Assembly: GCA_023459055.1 (NCBI GenBank)
Contig: JAEWVR010000016.1
Coordinates: forward strand, 123,543 to 187,542
Reading direction: 5' to 3'
Origin: Fibrobacterota bacterium
GTDB taxonomy: Bacteria > Fibrobacterota > Chitinivibrionia > Chitinivibrionales > Chitinispirillaceae
DNA length: 64,000 nucleotides
A program made the translations under genes and the position numbers. Below the pieces are notes generated by a model that saw only the letters and a list, made by a program, of their open reading frames with translations, had not been told where the DNA came from and did no database searches. Of the stretch, positions 1-8,628 are shown piece by piece; the first letter of the stretch is position 1; each line of letters opens with the position of its first letter.

Positions 1-2237
1 AAAATAAAAAGAAAATTAGCTCTCCCGTAAAACAGAACAGTTCACTTAAAATATCAATTTTGGACAATCTTGGTTGGCTCTATTTGTCGACAAATACACT
101 AAGCTATATTTACATAAAAGTAAAATCAGTAAATGTATGTCTAAGGGAATTAGGTTTCTCAAGAGAATTAATTCGTTCTCTTGCAAACGTAGGTTTCATA
201 TTTGGAATTATGAGATCATTTAAGACGGCATTTAAATACTTTGAGAATGCGTTTACAATTTCAAAAGAACTAAAAAATGAGATAAGCTATTGTGATGTTA
301 ATTTGCCATGGGGATATACGCTTCAATGGAAGGGAAATTATGAAGAGGGTGCACAAAAACTTTTAAACGTTGTCAATATCAACAAAAAAAACGGATCGTA
401 CATTGATCTGATCACAAGTTACCATGCTTATATCAGTACACTTTTAATCTGGGGAGAACTCAATCAGGTAAAAAAACATATTGATGAGTTTTTAATGTAT
501 TCTAAAAGACTTGATGGTACGTATGTCAAAAGCCTTACTGCTTTTTTAAACTCCTGGTACAACATACTAAAAGGTAATATCGATCAATCATTGACAGCTG
601 CACTCGAAAGCTATCAGATCGCATCCGGAAAAGAGCTTCTTCTTGAATGTGTTGAATGTGCCATAATTGCAAGAATATACCTTATAAAAGGAGATATCGG
701 GAAAGGTTTCGAATTTATAGAAAGAGCAAAATATATAAATGAAAACAACAAGTTTTTATATATGTACACAAACTTTTTATATGTTGTTTGGGCTGAGTTG
801 CATTTGGAAAAGTACACCAGAGATAAGAATAATCTGACAAAAGAAGATGATTTAGTTTACAAAAAAAGATTACAGGACGTTTTTAAAACATCGTATATAA
901 AAACTAAAATGCTGCCTCATTTTCTTGGTAATTATTTATGTGTAAAGGCAAAATACCTTGCTGTAATTGGTAAATATAAAGAGGCTGAAAAGTACTTTCA
1001 AAAATCTCTGGAAATTTGCAAAAAATATAAATTGAAATTTGATCTGGCGGTTGCCCATTATGAATTCGGATTGTTTTTACAAAAGAATAGCTGGTATGAT
1101 CAGGCAAGGCAAAATGTTGAAAAATCTTATGCTTTTTTTAAAGAGATGTCATCGTTATATTATTTAAAACGTACTGAAGAATTCCTGGGTTTATCCGGGA
1201 AAGAAAATTCCGACTCGACAGAAAGATTCTCTCAATTAGTAAAAATTTCCCAAAGGATGTCTTCACTGGTAATGGTTAGTCAGAAAATCAGCTCCATTCT
1301 TGATTCGGATGAACTTTTGAACAAGATTATGGAATCGGTACTGGAACTGGCCGGAGCTCAGAATGCTGTGCTTTTGATGATTGACAAAAAAACAGGAATA
1401 CTAAAAAAAGTTGTATCGAAAAGCTCTGGAAATTCAGGGGCTCTGGATGTACAATTTTCTGAAAACATAGTTCAAAAAGTACTTAAAACAGGTAAGTATG
1501 TAGTTACAGACAATGCAATGGAGGATGAACGGTACTTGCAGATGAACAGTGTGGTAATAAACAAAACAAAATCGATACTTTGTATACCTGTAAAATATAA
1601 CGATGAAATCAAGGGCGTTTGTTATCTTGATAACAAAATCTCAAGTTCTGTTTTTTCAGAAGAAGACATTGAAATCCTGAATGTTTTTATGACTCAGGTG
1701 GCAATATCAATCGAAAATGCTGAGCTTTACCGATTGGCAATAACAGACGGGCTCACGGAACTGTTTACACATAAGCATTTCAAATCACTTCTTGATAGAG
1801 AGGTGGATCGTTGTCGCAGGTTTAATAAATGTACTTCACTGTTAATGTGCGATATAGATAATTTTAAGACGTTTAATGATAAATATGGACATCAGGCAGG
1901 GGATTTTGTACTTGTGAATGTCTCAAGAATGTTAACGGAATGCTTTAGAGTGATTGATGTCGTTGCGAGGTATGGGGGAGAGGAATTTGCGGTTATATTG
2001 CCGGAAACTGATATTAGTGGCTCATTAATTGCGGCTGAGCGTTTACGATTGGCCATTAAGAATGGAAAGTTTACATATAACAATTTGGAATTAAAGGTTA
2101 GCATTAGTATTGGTATTTCAATATTTCCTGACCATGCAAATGATTCAACATTACTAATTGCCGCAGCTGATAAAGCTTTATATAAATCGAAAGAAAACGG
2201 AAGAAATCGAATTACCGTTTTTGAACCCGATAACTAG
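1..2237 (+). CDS. TPR-GAF-GGDEF diguanylate cyclase, 5' end outside window
   Basis: The reading frame is open to the left edge (no in-frame stop from base 3), so this is the C-terminal part of a larger gene and the TTG at 60 is probably not its start. Residues below are numbered from base 60. About 1-385 is helical TPR-like repeat sequence, about 405-560 a GAF domain and about 565-720 a GGDEF domain. The active loop reads GGEEF with an RVID inhibitory site (RxxD) five residues before it, so a working, product-inhibited diguanylate cyclase is expected. The TPR, GAF and GGDEF order matches the ends of the giant kinase-ATPase proteins at 19424 and 24859, so the missing N-terminus may carry kinase and ATPase domains. 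That last point is inference. No clear terminator was seen before the next gene. Confidence 0.88.
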   Translation, partial: NKKKISSPVKQNSSLKISILDNLGWLYLSTNTLSYIYIKVKSVNVCLRELGFSRELIRSLANVGFIFGIMRSFKTAFKYFENAFTISKELKNEISYCDVNLPWGYTLQWKGNYEEGAQKLLNVVNINKKNGSYIDLITSYHAYISTLLIWGELNQVKKHIDEFLMYSKRLDGTYVKSLTAFLNSWYNILKGNIDQSLTAALESYQIASGKELLLECVECAIIARIYLIKGDIGKGFEFIERAKYINENNKFLYMYTNFLYVVWAELHLEKYTRDKNNLTKEDDLVYKKRLQDVFKTSYIKTKMLPHFLGNYLCVKAKYLAVIGKYKEAEKYFQKSLEICKKYKLKFDLAVAHYEFGLFLQKNSWYDQARQNVEKSYAFFKEMSSLYYLKRTEEFLGLSGKENSDSTERFSQLVKISQRMSSLVMVSQKISSILDSDELLNKIMESVLELAGAQNAVLLMIDKKTGILKKVVSKSSGNSGALDVQFSENIVQKVLKTGKYVVTDNAMEDERYLQMNSVVINKTKSILCIPVKYNDEIKGVCYLDNKISSSVFSEEDIEILNVFMTQVAISIENAELYRLAITDGLTELFTHKHFKSLLDREVDRCRRFNKCTSLLMCDIDNFKTFNDKYGHQAGDFVLVNVSRMLTECFRVIDVVARYGGEEFAVILPETDISGSLIAAERLRLAIKNGKFTYNNLELKVSISIGISIFPDHANDSTLLIAAADKALYKSKENGRNRITVFEPDN

Positions 2238-2523
2238 TTACACTTGGTTTGCCCATATGTGGAGCTTGATTAAAAGTAATATTTCAGAAAATGCACCCTT
2301 TCTGACCGCAAATAACATATGTTTTTAGTATTAATTTACAGATATGTATGAACTGCAATATGGTTTTTTGCTGATTTTGAAAAAAAATCCCTTTTTTTAA
2401 AGTAAAAAAGCAATCTGAACCTGATTTGCTTATATTATCAAAGAGGTCTTAGAGTGATCTGTTACAGGCCGGATCATTTTAAAGATAATGTGATTTTTTT
2501 TAATTTCAAAGAGCGGGAGGGGT

Positions 2524-4002
2524 ATGTACAGACACGCTTTTTTATCGATTGCAGTTTTGATTCTATCGGCAGGTGCCCAAACGATTGACTTGCAGGGCAT
2601 AGTATCTAATTCCGGTGGAAAGCCGATTTCCAATGCTGTAGTGTCGCTAGTGGCGCAAAAAATGAAAGATACGACAGATTCAGACGGAAAATACTCTTTT
2701 GTCAGTACTTCTGTCATTAATCCATCATTTACACTACCGCAATCAAATAACATTACGTTAAAAAACAATGCTTTACATTTTACCTTGAATGCACAGTCTC
2801 CGCTGAAAGTAGAAATATTTGACTTGAAGGGAAATCTTCTGTTGCAGGAAGTAAACAGGAATGCAGATGCAGGGATATACCAGTTTGATATCTCGAAAAT
2901 TTCCCGGACTGCAAAAGTTATGGTGATTAAGGCTGCAATCGGCAGTTCCGAAGTATCGTTTCGTTATACTGCACTTAATGGCGGGCAATACGCACTGACA
3001 CCTGTCAACGCACCCTCGTCAGGTTCTGAAGGTAGTTATCTGACTGCTATGGCTGCAGCGGCTGATACCATTACTGTTACTGCTTCCGGTTATAAGACTA
3101 AATCGGTGGCAATTACCTCTTTAATTAATGCGGAACAGAACATTACCCTGGATACAAATATCAGTGGTAAGGAATTTCCTACAGCAAATCCAACTGCAGC
3201 AGGTCCGTTTGAAGTCGCTGCTGACAAGAATGTTGGCCCACTTGCAGGCACTGCAAATGATCCGGTCTACGGTCAGCAGATGCGTTTTAATGTTTATCGT
3301 CCCAAAAATATTAAAACAAGCGGATATAAGCATCCAATACTTATTTGGGCAAACGGGTACAAGGACAACCCGGAACCAAATGGTAAATGTGTTCTTGACC
3401 GTAATCAAAACTGGTGTGGGCAGTATTTACCGATTTTACAGCATCTTGCCTCGCACGGTTTTGTTGTTGTGGCCTCACTAAGTACAGCTACCGGAACAGA
3501 GCCTTATCCAACACTTACTGGTATGGACTGGATTATCAAAGAAAATGATGATCCTAACAGTCCATATTATCAGTGTCTTGATACATCCAAAATCGGCCAA
3601 TATGGCCACTCGTTTGGTGGAATGTCAACCTGCATGACTGCATCTGACCCCCGATATAAGGCGCTTATGACAATATGCGGAACAGCTGAGCTTAAGGGCG
3701 TTCATACACCGATGCTATTCCACTGCGGTGGAAGAGACAATACAGTGAAGTGCGATGGTGTCAGGAATGTTTTCCTTTCGGTCAAAGATCAGCCAGCGAT
3801 GTTTATCAACGAGCTTGATTCGGACCATGGTAGTTGGGTTTACCAGCAAGCAAAGGGTGTTTCGCTATCTGCAGCAGCTGCATGGTTCAGGGTATTCCTT
3901 ATGAATGATACTGCGAACCGCAAGTATTTCTTTGGTTCGAACTGCACATTCTGTTCAGATTCACGTGTGAAGGTTGAACGTAACAGTCTTATGACACAGT
4001 AA
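2524..4002 (+). CDS. Secreted alpha/beta-hydrolase esterase with N-terminal accessory modules
   Basis: 492 residues. An N-terminal signal peptide (about residues 1-19, ending AGAQ) is followed by a carboxypeptidase-regulatory-like beta domain (about 20-70). A segment at about 80-155 resembles a T9SS C-terminal sorting domain (motif IFDLKG, then AGIYQFD). A second beta segment precedes an alpha/beta-hydrolase fold (about 225-480). The nucleophile elbow is GHSFGG with Ser363; Asp405 (GGRD) and His435 (SDHGSW) complete a likely triad. This resembles the dienelactone-hydrolase/PET-hydrolase-like and acetyl-xylan-esterase groups; the exact substrate cannot be read. Its position next to xylanase and GH43 genes suggests removal of ester side groups from hemicellulose. 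A GGGAGG ribosome site precedes the ATG. The sorting-like module is internal, not terminal as is usual. Confidence 0.85.
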   Translation: MYRHAFLSIAVLILSAGAQTIDLQGIVSNSGGKPISNAVVSLVAQKMKDTTDSDGKYSFVSTSVINPSFTLPQSNNITLKNNALHFTLNAQSPLKVEIFDLKGNLLLQEVNRNADAGIYQFDISKISRTAKVMVIKAAIGSSEVSFRYTALNGGQYALTPVNAPSSGSEGSYLTAMAAAADTITVTASGYKTKSVAITSLINAEQNITLDTNISGKEFPTANPTAAGPFEVAADKNVGPLAGTANDPVYGQQMRFNVYRPKNIKTSGYKHPILIWANGYKDNPEPNGKCVLDRNQNWCGQYLPILQHLASHGFVVVASLSTATGTEPYPTLTGMDWIIKENDDPNSPYYQCLDTSKIGQYGHSFGGMSTCMTASDPRYKALMTICGTAELKGVHTPMLFHCGGRDNTVKCDGVRNVFLSVKDQPAMFINELDSDHGSWVYQQAKGVSLSAAAAWFRVFLMNDTANRKYFFGSNCTFCSDSRVKVERNSLMTQ

Positions 4003-4027
4003 TTTTTGTTAGACTATTAGAGATTTC

Positions 4028-4080
4028 AATCCGGCATTTACAGTGTCAGGTACTCCAGACACCGTAAATGCCGGATTTTA
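4028..4080 (+). terminator. Rho-independent terminator after the esterase gene
   Basis: A long inverted repeat (left arm 4028-4047, right arm 4058-4076) pairs about 14 plus 5 bases around one mismatch and is followed by a short T-rich stretch. It sits 25 bases after the esterase stop. The remaining bases 4081-4370 contain no gene I can support: an open frame there has no recognisable protein, and the segment probably carries the promoter of the xylanase gene. Confidence 0.75.
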
Positions 4081-4370
4081 GTAGTAGTCATAAGACCCGA
4101 CTACAAAACCGCAGCTTAATTCTATATTGTATTAGTAACCAGAGATCATATTGGTATTTAATTTGCACTCGCAATAATATTCGAGGTCTATCAGTTTTTT
4201 ATTACCATATAGGGGATAATAATAAAGAATTCGCCGGCGTTTTAAACTTGCTGGAATCCTGATCGGTACTACAAAAAACAGAAAAATAATCTGCGCACTT
4301 TTAAAAACAGTATCATATATTAATCAGAGTAGCTACTGCCATTATCATTACACTAACCGGAAGTGTTTGT

Positions 4371-5300
4371 ATGCAAATCAAGTGCATTGCTCGACTTTTA
4401 ACATTTGTATATGTAACAGCAACCTTCGTGCATCACCTATCCGCACAGACTATCACCAAAAATCAAATTGGTGTTCAGGGTGAGTACCACTATGAATACT
4501 GGATGGATTATAGTATTGCCGATAAGAGTGACACAATGACACTTGGAGATGGTGGTAATTTCAGTTGTTCATGGGATTCGGTTAATAACATATTATTTAT
4601 GAAAGGTAAGAGGCCCGGTGTAAGGAATCAGGTAATTACCTATTCAGCCGATTATAAGCCATCCGGCAATTCTTATATGGGTGCCTATGGATGGACAACA
4701 AATCCGGTCGTTGAGTATTACATTGTTGACAGTTGGGGAGCATGGAAACCTCCTGGGGTAACATCAAAAGGAACTCTTGTCAGTGATAGCGGGGTTTACG
4801 ATATCTATGAAAAGTATGTGAATAATTTTGGCATTGAACCGGCCAAACAGTTCTGGAGCGTCCGGCAGAATAAACGCACCAGTGGAACTATAACCTGTGT
4901 AAATCATTTTGATGCATGGGCTGCGAAGAATATGGTGATGGGGGAGATGTATGAAGTAATGTTTTTTGTCGAAGGATATCAGAGTAGTGGTACTGCAGAT
5001 GTGAAGATGTCAATGACATCCGGCAGTACAGCAATCAGCGACAATCTGTATATCAATCAATTGAAAACTGCCCGGCCTGGCGTATTTGGAACACCGTCTC
5101 AAACGGTGATAAGTAACAGCAGGCAGACGCTTACCTTTATCACACCAAAAAATTGCTATGTATCACCAAAAGTGTACAATCTTATAGGGCAGGAAGTTAT
5201 GAGTCTGCCGGGTAAAGAGTATTCCGCCGGAAAACATAGTGTAATAGTCAACCCAAATTCAACAGGAAAATATTTCTATACATTCAAGGCTGGCAGGTAG
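4371..5300 (+). CDS. Secreted GH11 endo-1,4-beta-xylanase
   Basis: 309 residues. The signal peptide spans about residues 1-25 (ending LSAQ), the GH11 beta-jelly-roll about 26-228, and a C-terminal T9SS-like sorting domain about 240-309 (VYNLIGQEV, then AGKHSV and GKYFYTF). GH11 signatures are clear: VEYYIVDSWG carries the nucleophile Glu115, and EGYQSSG carries the acid/base Glu201. KRTSGTIT and the HFDAWA block also match the family. The enzyme cleaves internal beta-1,4 bonds of xylan outside the cell. It lies between the esterase and the GH43 gene, as expected of a xylan-degradation cluster, but has its own leader region, so it may be separately transcribed. Confidence 0.95.
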   Translation: MQIKCIARLLTFVYVTATFVHHLSAQTITKNQIGVQGEYHYEYWMDYSIADKSDTMTLGDGGNFSCSWDSVNNILFMKGKRPGVRNQVITYSADYKPSGNSYMGAYGWTTNPVVEYYIVDSWGAWKPPGVTSKGTLVSDSGVYDIYEKYVNNFGIEPAKQFWSVRQNKRTSGTITCVNHFDAWAAKNMVMGEMYEVMFFVEGYQSSGTADVKMSMTSGSTAISDNLYINQLKTARPGVFGTPSQTVISNSRQTLTFITPKNCYVSPKVYNLIGQEVMSLPGKEYSAGKHSVIVNPNSTGKYFYTFKAGR

Positions 5301-5309
5301 GTAGTTGCC

Positions 5310-5353
5310 AAAAAAAACGTCCACAGGTTTGAAATCAGAACGATCAACCTGTG
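5310..5353 (-). terminator. Terminator of the GH43 gene (minus strand)
   Basis: An 8-bp inverted repeat (5322-5329 with 5346-5353) is followed on the minus strand by a run of eight T (A-run 5310-5317 on the plus strand). It lies just beyond the GH43 stop and between two convergent genes, so it may also help stop transcription from the xylanase side. Confidence 0.6.
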
Positions 5354-5376
5354 AACGGTTATACTATTGTTATCGA

Positions 5377-7005
5377 TTATAATTTATAACTATTATTATA
5401 CAGAACTTTACCATCAGAAGATGCCCGTATCATATACATACCGGACCGGATAGAATTTTTATTAATGCTGAAAGCCTCTGTTCCGGATATCTGTGCATTA
5501 GAAGATACTGTTGTAACTGTACGGCCCTGCAGATCAGAGATTGTCAGTGTAATTGAGTTACCCTGTACAATTTCCGGTGATTGCAGAGAAAAAGTTATTG
5601 TACCAGCATCTTTTTGTGATACAAGCAGGCGACTTGATTTCTGATTGTTCGATTTCGCACTTGACCCGACACCAGTTGCACTCTCAAACTTCCACCAGTT
5701 GAATTTGAAAAGATTACTGCCGCTGCCGGTGAACTTAAGGAATAGATCCTGAACACCGGTTGCACCACTGACAGTACATGATTTTGTTGTCCAGGCACTG
5801 CCTGAACCATCAATTGTACAAGTACCAATCAGAGTACCTGATTGACTTCCCAGACGCAGTTCAATTTTTCCGCTGCCTGAATTTGGCGCCACTCGTGCTT
5901 CAAATTTTGTTGCACCGTCACCAAAACCAACACCTTTAACCTTTATATAGTCATTATTATCAATGTTATTGACTTCTATTCCACCTTCACTGCAGGTTCC
6001 AGTCTTGAGTCCTGAACTATAGCATATAGTTTCAGCCTGGACTGTGTCAAATGGATTCAGCGTATCAACCTGCTTTGGTCCATTACTGCTCATGCTGAGT
6101 TTAGGAATGCTTCCATCGGATCCATAGGTGAACTCTTCCACGCATACCGAGCGTTTGAATCCGTCATTGTTCGATAATGCACCGGTATGATAGAAGCAAT
6201 ATGAGTGACCCTTGTAGTCGATGACACCAGAGTGATTGGTGTTAATATTTGTGGGATTAAAAATATCGCCTTTATATGTCCAGGGCCCGTTCGGAGAACT
6301 ACTGGTCGCATAGCTGATTTTTTCGTTTGCTCCGCCTCCGCTTCCTGCGGCATAAACCATGTAGTAGAGTGATCCACGCTTATAAAACCACGGCCCTTCC
6401 ATGAAATCCCGTACATTTATGTTGGATGTGACGTTCCCTGTAGTGCTGATCATGTCGGAGTTCAATTTCACCATTCGAAGATTGCCATTCCCCCAGAACA
6501 GGTAGGCTTGCCCGTCATCGTCAACAAACACTGTCGGATCGATGGCCATGTTTCCACTCATGGCAATTTCCTTGCCGACCGGATCTTTAAACGGGCCATA
6601 CGGGTTGTCTGCAACTAACACTCCGATTTTCGCACCGCTGTTGTTGTTTATCGGACAATACATATAGAATTTTCCGTTTCTTTCAACAGTCTGCGGTGCC
6701 CATGCGTTGTCGGTGAACCAGCTAAAAGTCTTTCCACTGGCAACAGTGCCATGGTCGGTCCAATTCACCATATCCACTGTGGAATAGAGTTTCCAGTCAT
6801 TCATGGTGAAGAAGAGGTAATCCTTGCCTTGAGGTTTAAGCGTGATATCTTCGTCATGGGACGTATAGAGGAATACCGTGTCTTTATATACCATCGGTGC
6901 AGGATCCGCGGTAAAGTAAGTTTGAACGATTGGATTATCAGCAAATCCACTAAACGCTGTGCATAGCACCAGCGATACAACTACTGAACGAATTCTGAAA
7001 TGCAT
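5377..7005 (-). CDS. Secreted GH43 glycosidase with CBM6 and T9SS-like domain
   Basis: 542 residues. Signal peptide about 1-22, GH43 five-bladed propeller about 24-320, CBM6 about 325-450, C-terminal sorting domain about 470-542 (DLQGRTV, then GMYMIRA and a final NNSYKL). The three GH43 acids are visible: Asp34 in ADPAPM (base), Asp156 in IDPTVF (pKa modulator) and Glu203 in MEGPW (acid). GH43 enzymes with CBM6 are usually beta-xylosidases, arabinofuranosidases or arabinoxylan arabinofuranohydrolases; the sequence alone does not decide which. CBM6 would hold the enzyme on xylan. A strong AGGGAGGGG ribosome site precedes the ATG. The gene is convergent with the GH11 xylanase. Confidence 0.93.
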   Translation of the reverse strand: MHFRIRSVVVSLVLCTAFSGFADNPIVQTYFTADPAPMVYKDTVFLYTSHDEDITLKPQGKDYLFFTMNDWKLYSTVDMVNWTDHGTVASGKTFSWFTDNAWAPQTVERNGKFYMYCPINNNSGAKIGVLVADNPYGPFKDPVGKEIAMSGNMAIDPTVFVDDDGQAYLFWGNGNLRMVKLNSDMISTTGNVTSNINVRDFMEGPWFYKRGSLYYMVYAAGSGGGANEKISYATSSSPNGPWTYKGDIFNPTNINTNHSGVIDYKGHSYCFYHTGALSNNDGFKRSVCVEEFTYGSDGSIPKLSMSSNGPKQVDTLNPFDTVQAETICYSSGLKTGTCSEGGIEVNNIDNNDYIKVKGVGFGDGATKFEARVAPNSGSGKIELRLGSQSGTLIGTCTIDGSGSAWTTKSCTVSGATGVQDLFLKFTGSGSNLFKFNWWKFESATGVGSSAKSNNQKSSRLLVSQKDAGTITFSLQSPEIVQGNSITLTISDLQGRTVTTVSSNAQISGTEAFSINKNSIRSGMYMIRASSDGKVLYNNSYKL

Positions 7006-7434
7006 AAGTCACCCCTCCCTATTAATTCAAAAAAACTGTTTCAGAAAATGTATTCTGAAGTTAATTATTTATAAAAATAGTATTATGTAAATTCAATTGA
7101 AATCAGATCCGGTTCCCGTTTAGTATTGCTATATTGGTATATTACAATGCAATACGATCTTACATACATATCAGTCATAAGGCAGCAAATGCCTATACAG
7201 AAAGGAAGTACACTATACCAGATTCTTACAATGCACGTATATCTGGATTAATTGGTAATATAATGTATTTTCGAAATGACAGGTGATTAATTTTATCAAA
7301 TTTCTGCGAACGGATGAATTTTTTTGCTATAGAAAAAAAATGTAATGATTTTAGCATGCAAAATCATAACGAATAACAGGGAAAACTGCATTAATTGGCA
7401 AAAAGTGTGCGTACAGTTGCGAACACACCTAAAA
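7006..7434. other. Gene-free stretch upstream of the GH43 gene
   Basis: AT-rich DNA without a supportable gene. It should hold the GH43 promoter at its left end. The only long frames here lack homology, codon bias and ribosome sites. Confidence 0.6.
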
Positions 7435-7810
7435 GCCTCATCTCCCATTCCCCTATGCATTAAACATGGAGAAGGGGTGGCAGAAATGAGTATTATCCTG
7501 ATTGTCGAAATGGGAGAGAGAACAATAAGGGCAAGCTTGCCGGGCGGCAGTCGTGACGACGCACATGTATCGTACATTTTTACTTTGTAAAGTGGCCTCA
7601 TCACCCATCCTCCTCTCCATTAAAACATGGAGAGGAGGGACTGAAATGAGTACTGTCCTGATTGTCTAAGTGGGAAACAGTACAATAGGAGCAAGCTCGC
7701 CGTGCGGCAGCCGTGATGTTGTGTATGTATCGTACTTTTTAACTTTGTAAAGTGGCCTCACCTCTCATCAACTTCTTTATTAAAACATGGAGGAGGTCGA
7801 AATGACTAAG
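7435..7810. repeat. Tandem repeat, 160-bp period, about 2.3 copies
   Basis: The block beginning GCCTCA recurs at 7435, 7595 and 7755, exactly 160 bases apart. The first two units are full length and the third is cut short after about 50 bases. Each unit opens with a hairpin around ATTAAAACATGG. In the middle unit it is a perfect 12-bp inverted repeat (7609-7620 with 7627-7638, loop TAAAAC); in the outer units it is partly decayed. Unit bodies share a GAGCAAGCTCGCC-like segment and end TTTGTAAAGTGG. No reading frame is kept through the units, so it looks like non-coding repeat DNA or a duplicated structured RNA. Confidence 0.8.
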
Positions 7811-7838
7811 GCTTATCGTTCACTATTTTTTGCCTACA

Positions 7839-7880
7839 CTCAACCTCGGCCTCAATCTTAATCTAAATCTCAATCTTTCT
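7839..7880. repeat. Degenerate hexamer repeat (CTCAAT-like)
   Basis: Seven consecutive hexamers with consensus CTCAAY (CTCAAC, CTCGGC, CTCAAT, CTTAAT, CTAAAT, CTCAAT, CTTTCT). The spurious open frame through it gives an alternating Leu-Asn peptide. The rest of 7881-8112 shows no gene; it probably holds the promoter of the PAAR gene. Confidence 0.65.
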
Positions 7881-8112
7881 TCTTGCCTTCCCATTTACCC
7901 GCAAAATATCTTTCTAAAAGCGTTCACAAAAATTGCATTTTGCGAGAATTTCCGTATTTGTCTCAAAATGGTTTTTATCAGGGTAATTGTCCGGAAACTG
8001 TCAAAATGTCTGAGTAAATGCGTGTTTGTTTATTTTTTCGAAATTCTGTTAAATTGTTGTAGCACACGTGTCATTCGTTACGTGTTACATGTCACTTCTT
8101 CATGGAGGTTAA

Positions 8113-8613
8113 ATGGGAAAACCGGCGGCCCGGTTAGGGGACATGACTGCTCATGGTGGAGCAATTGTTGCGGGCTTTCCAACCGTACTGATCGGCGGGA
8201 TGCCTGCTGCACGGCTTGGTGATATGCATGTTTGCCCTATGTTTACGGGGTATGTACCACATGTCGGAGGGCCAATCTCAATAGGAAGCACCGGTGTCCT
8301 TATTGGTAATATGCCGGCAGCACGAATGGGCGATATGGCCGTTTGTGTAGGGCCGCCATCGAGTATTATCATGGGATGCCCGACAGTACTTATTGGGGAA
8401 GTTGGTGGTGGTGGAGGTGGCGGCGGTGCTGGAGCTGGGGCCGGTGGTGGCGGGGGAGGCAGTGTGAGTGCCGTGATGGCAGCGATGGTGAGTGCTCAAC
8501 TGGCAAAAATTGAAGCCGCTGAAAAAGAGGACGGACATAATCTGCATGTCGATTTTGTTGATAAAGCGGGGCTAAAAGCCGGCGGGTTTGATTATACACT
8601 AACTTCACCTTAA
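8113..8613 (+). CDS. PAAR-domain spike tip protein
   Basis: 166 residues. Residues 1-98 form a PAAR domain with three PAAR motifs (PAARLGDMTAH, PAARLGDMHV, PAARMGDMAV) and the recurring PTVLIG turn. A glycine-rich linker follows (about 98-117), then a short alpha-helical tail. PAAR proteins cap the VgrG spike of type VI secretion and related contractile systems and recruit cargo. The first motif, AARLGDMTAH at residues 5-14, fits the prePAAR pattern AARxxDxxxH, but also a normal PAAR start. The start is supported by GGAGGT at 8104-8109. It heads a run of co-directional genes to about 19.4 kb that look like cargo, chaperone and immunity genes. Confidence 0.93.
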   Translation: MGKPAARLGDMTAHGGAIVAGFPTVLIGGMPAARLGDMHVCPMFTGYVPHVGGPISIGSTGVLIGNMPAARMGDMAVCVGPPSSIIMGCPTVLIGEVGGGGGGGGAGAGAGGGGGGSVSAVMAAMVSAQLAKIEAAEKEDGHNLHVDFVDKAGLKAGGFDYTLTSP

Positions 8614-8628
8614 AACGGATTCATTACT

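Noticed and set aside
60..62. TTG at 60 as the start of the first gene
   Set aside because: The frame is open to the window edge with no ribosome site, so the gene starts outside.
4068..4262. 64-codon frame after the terminator
   Set aside because: It starts inside the terminator stem, lacks a ribosome site and resembles nothing.
7830..8222. 130-codon frame with a Leu-Asn repeat
   Set aside because: It runs through the hexamer repeat and overlaps the PAAR gene in another frame; no family resemblance.
8398..8463. Glycine-codon run in the PAAR gene as a separate repeat element
   Set aside because: It is in frame and forms an ordinary flexible linker.
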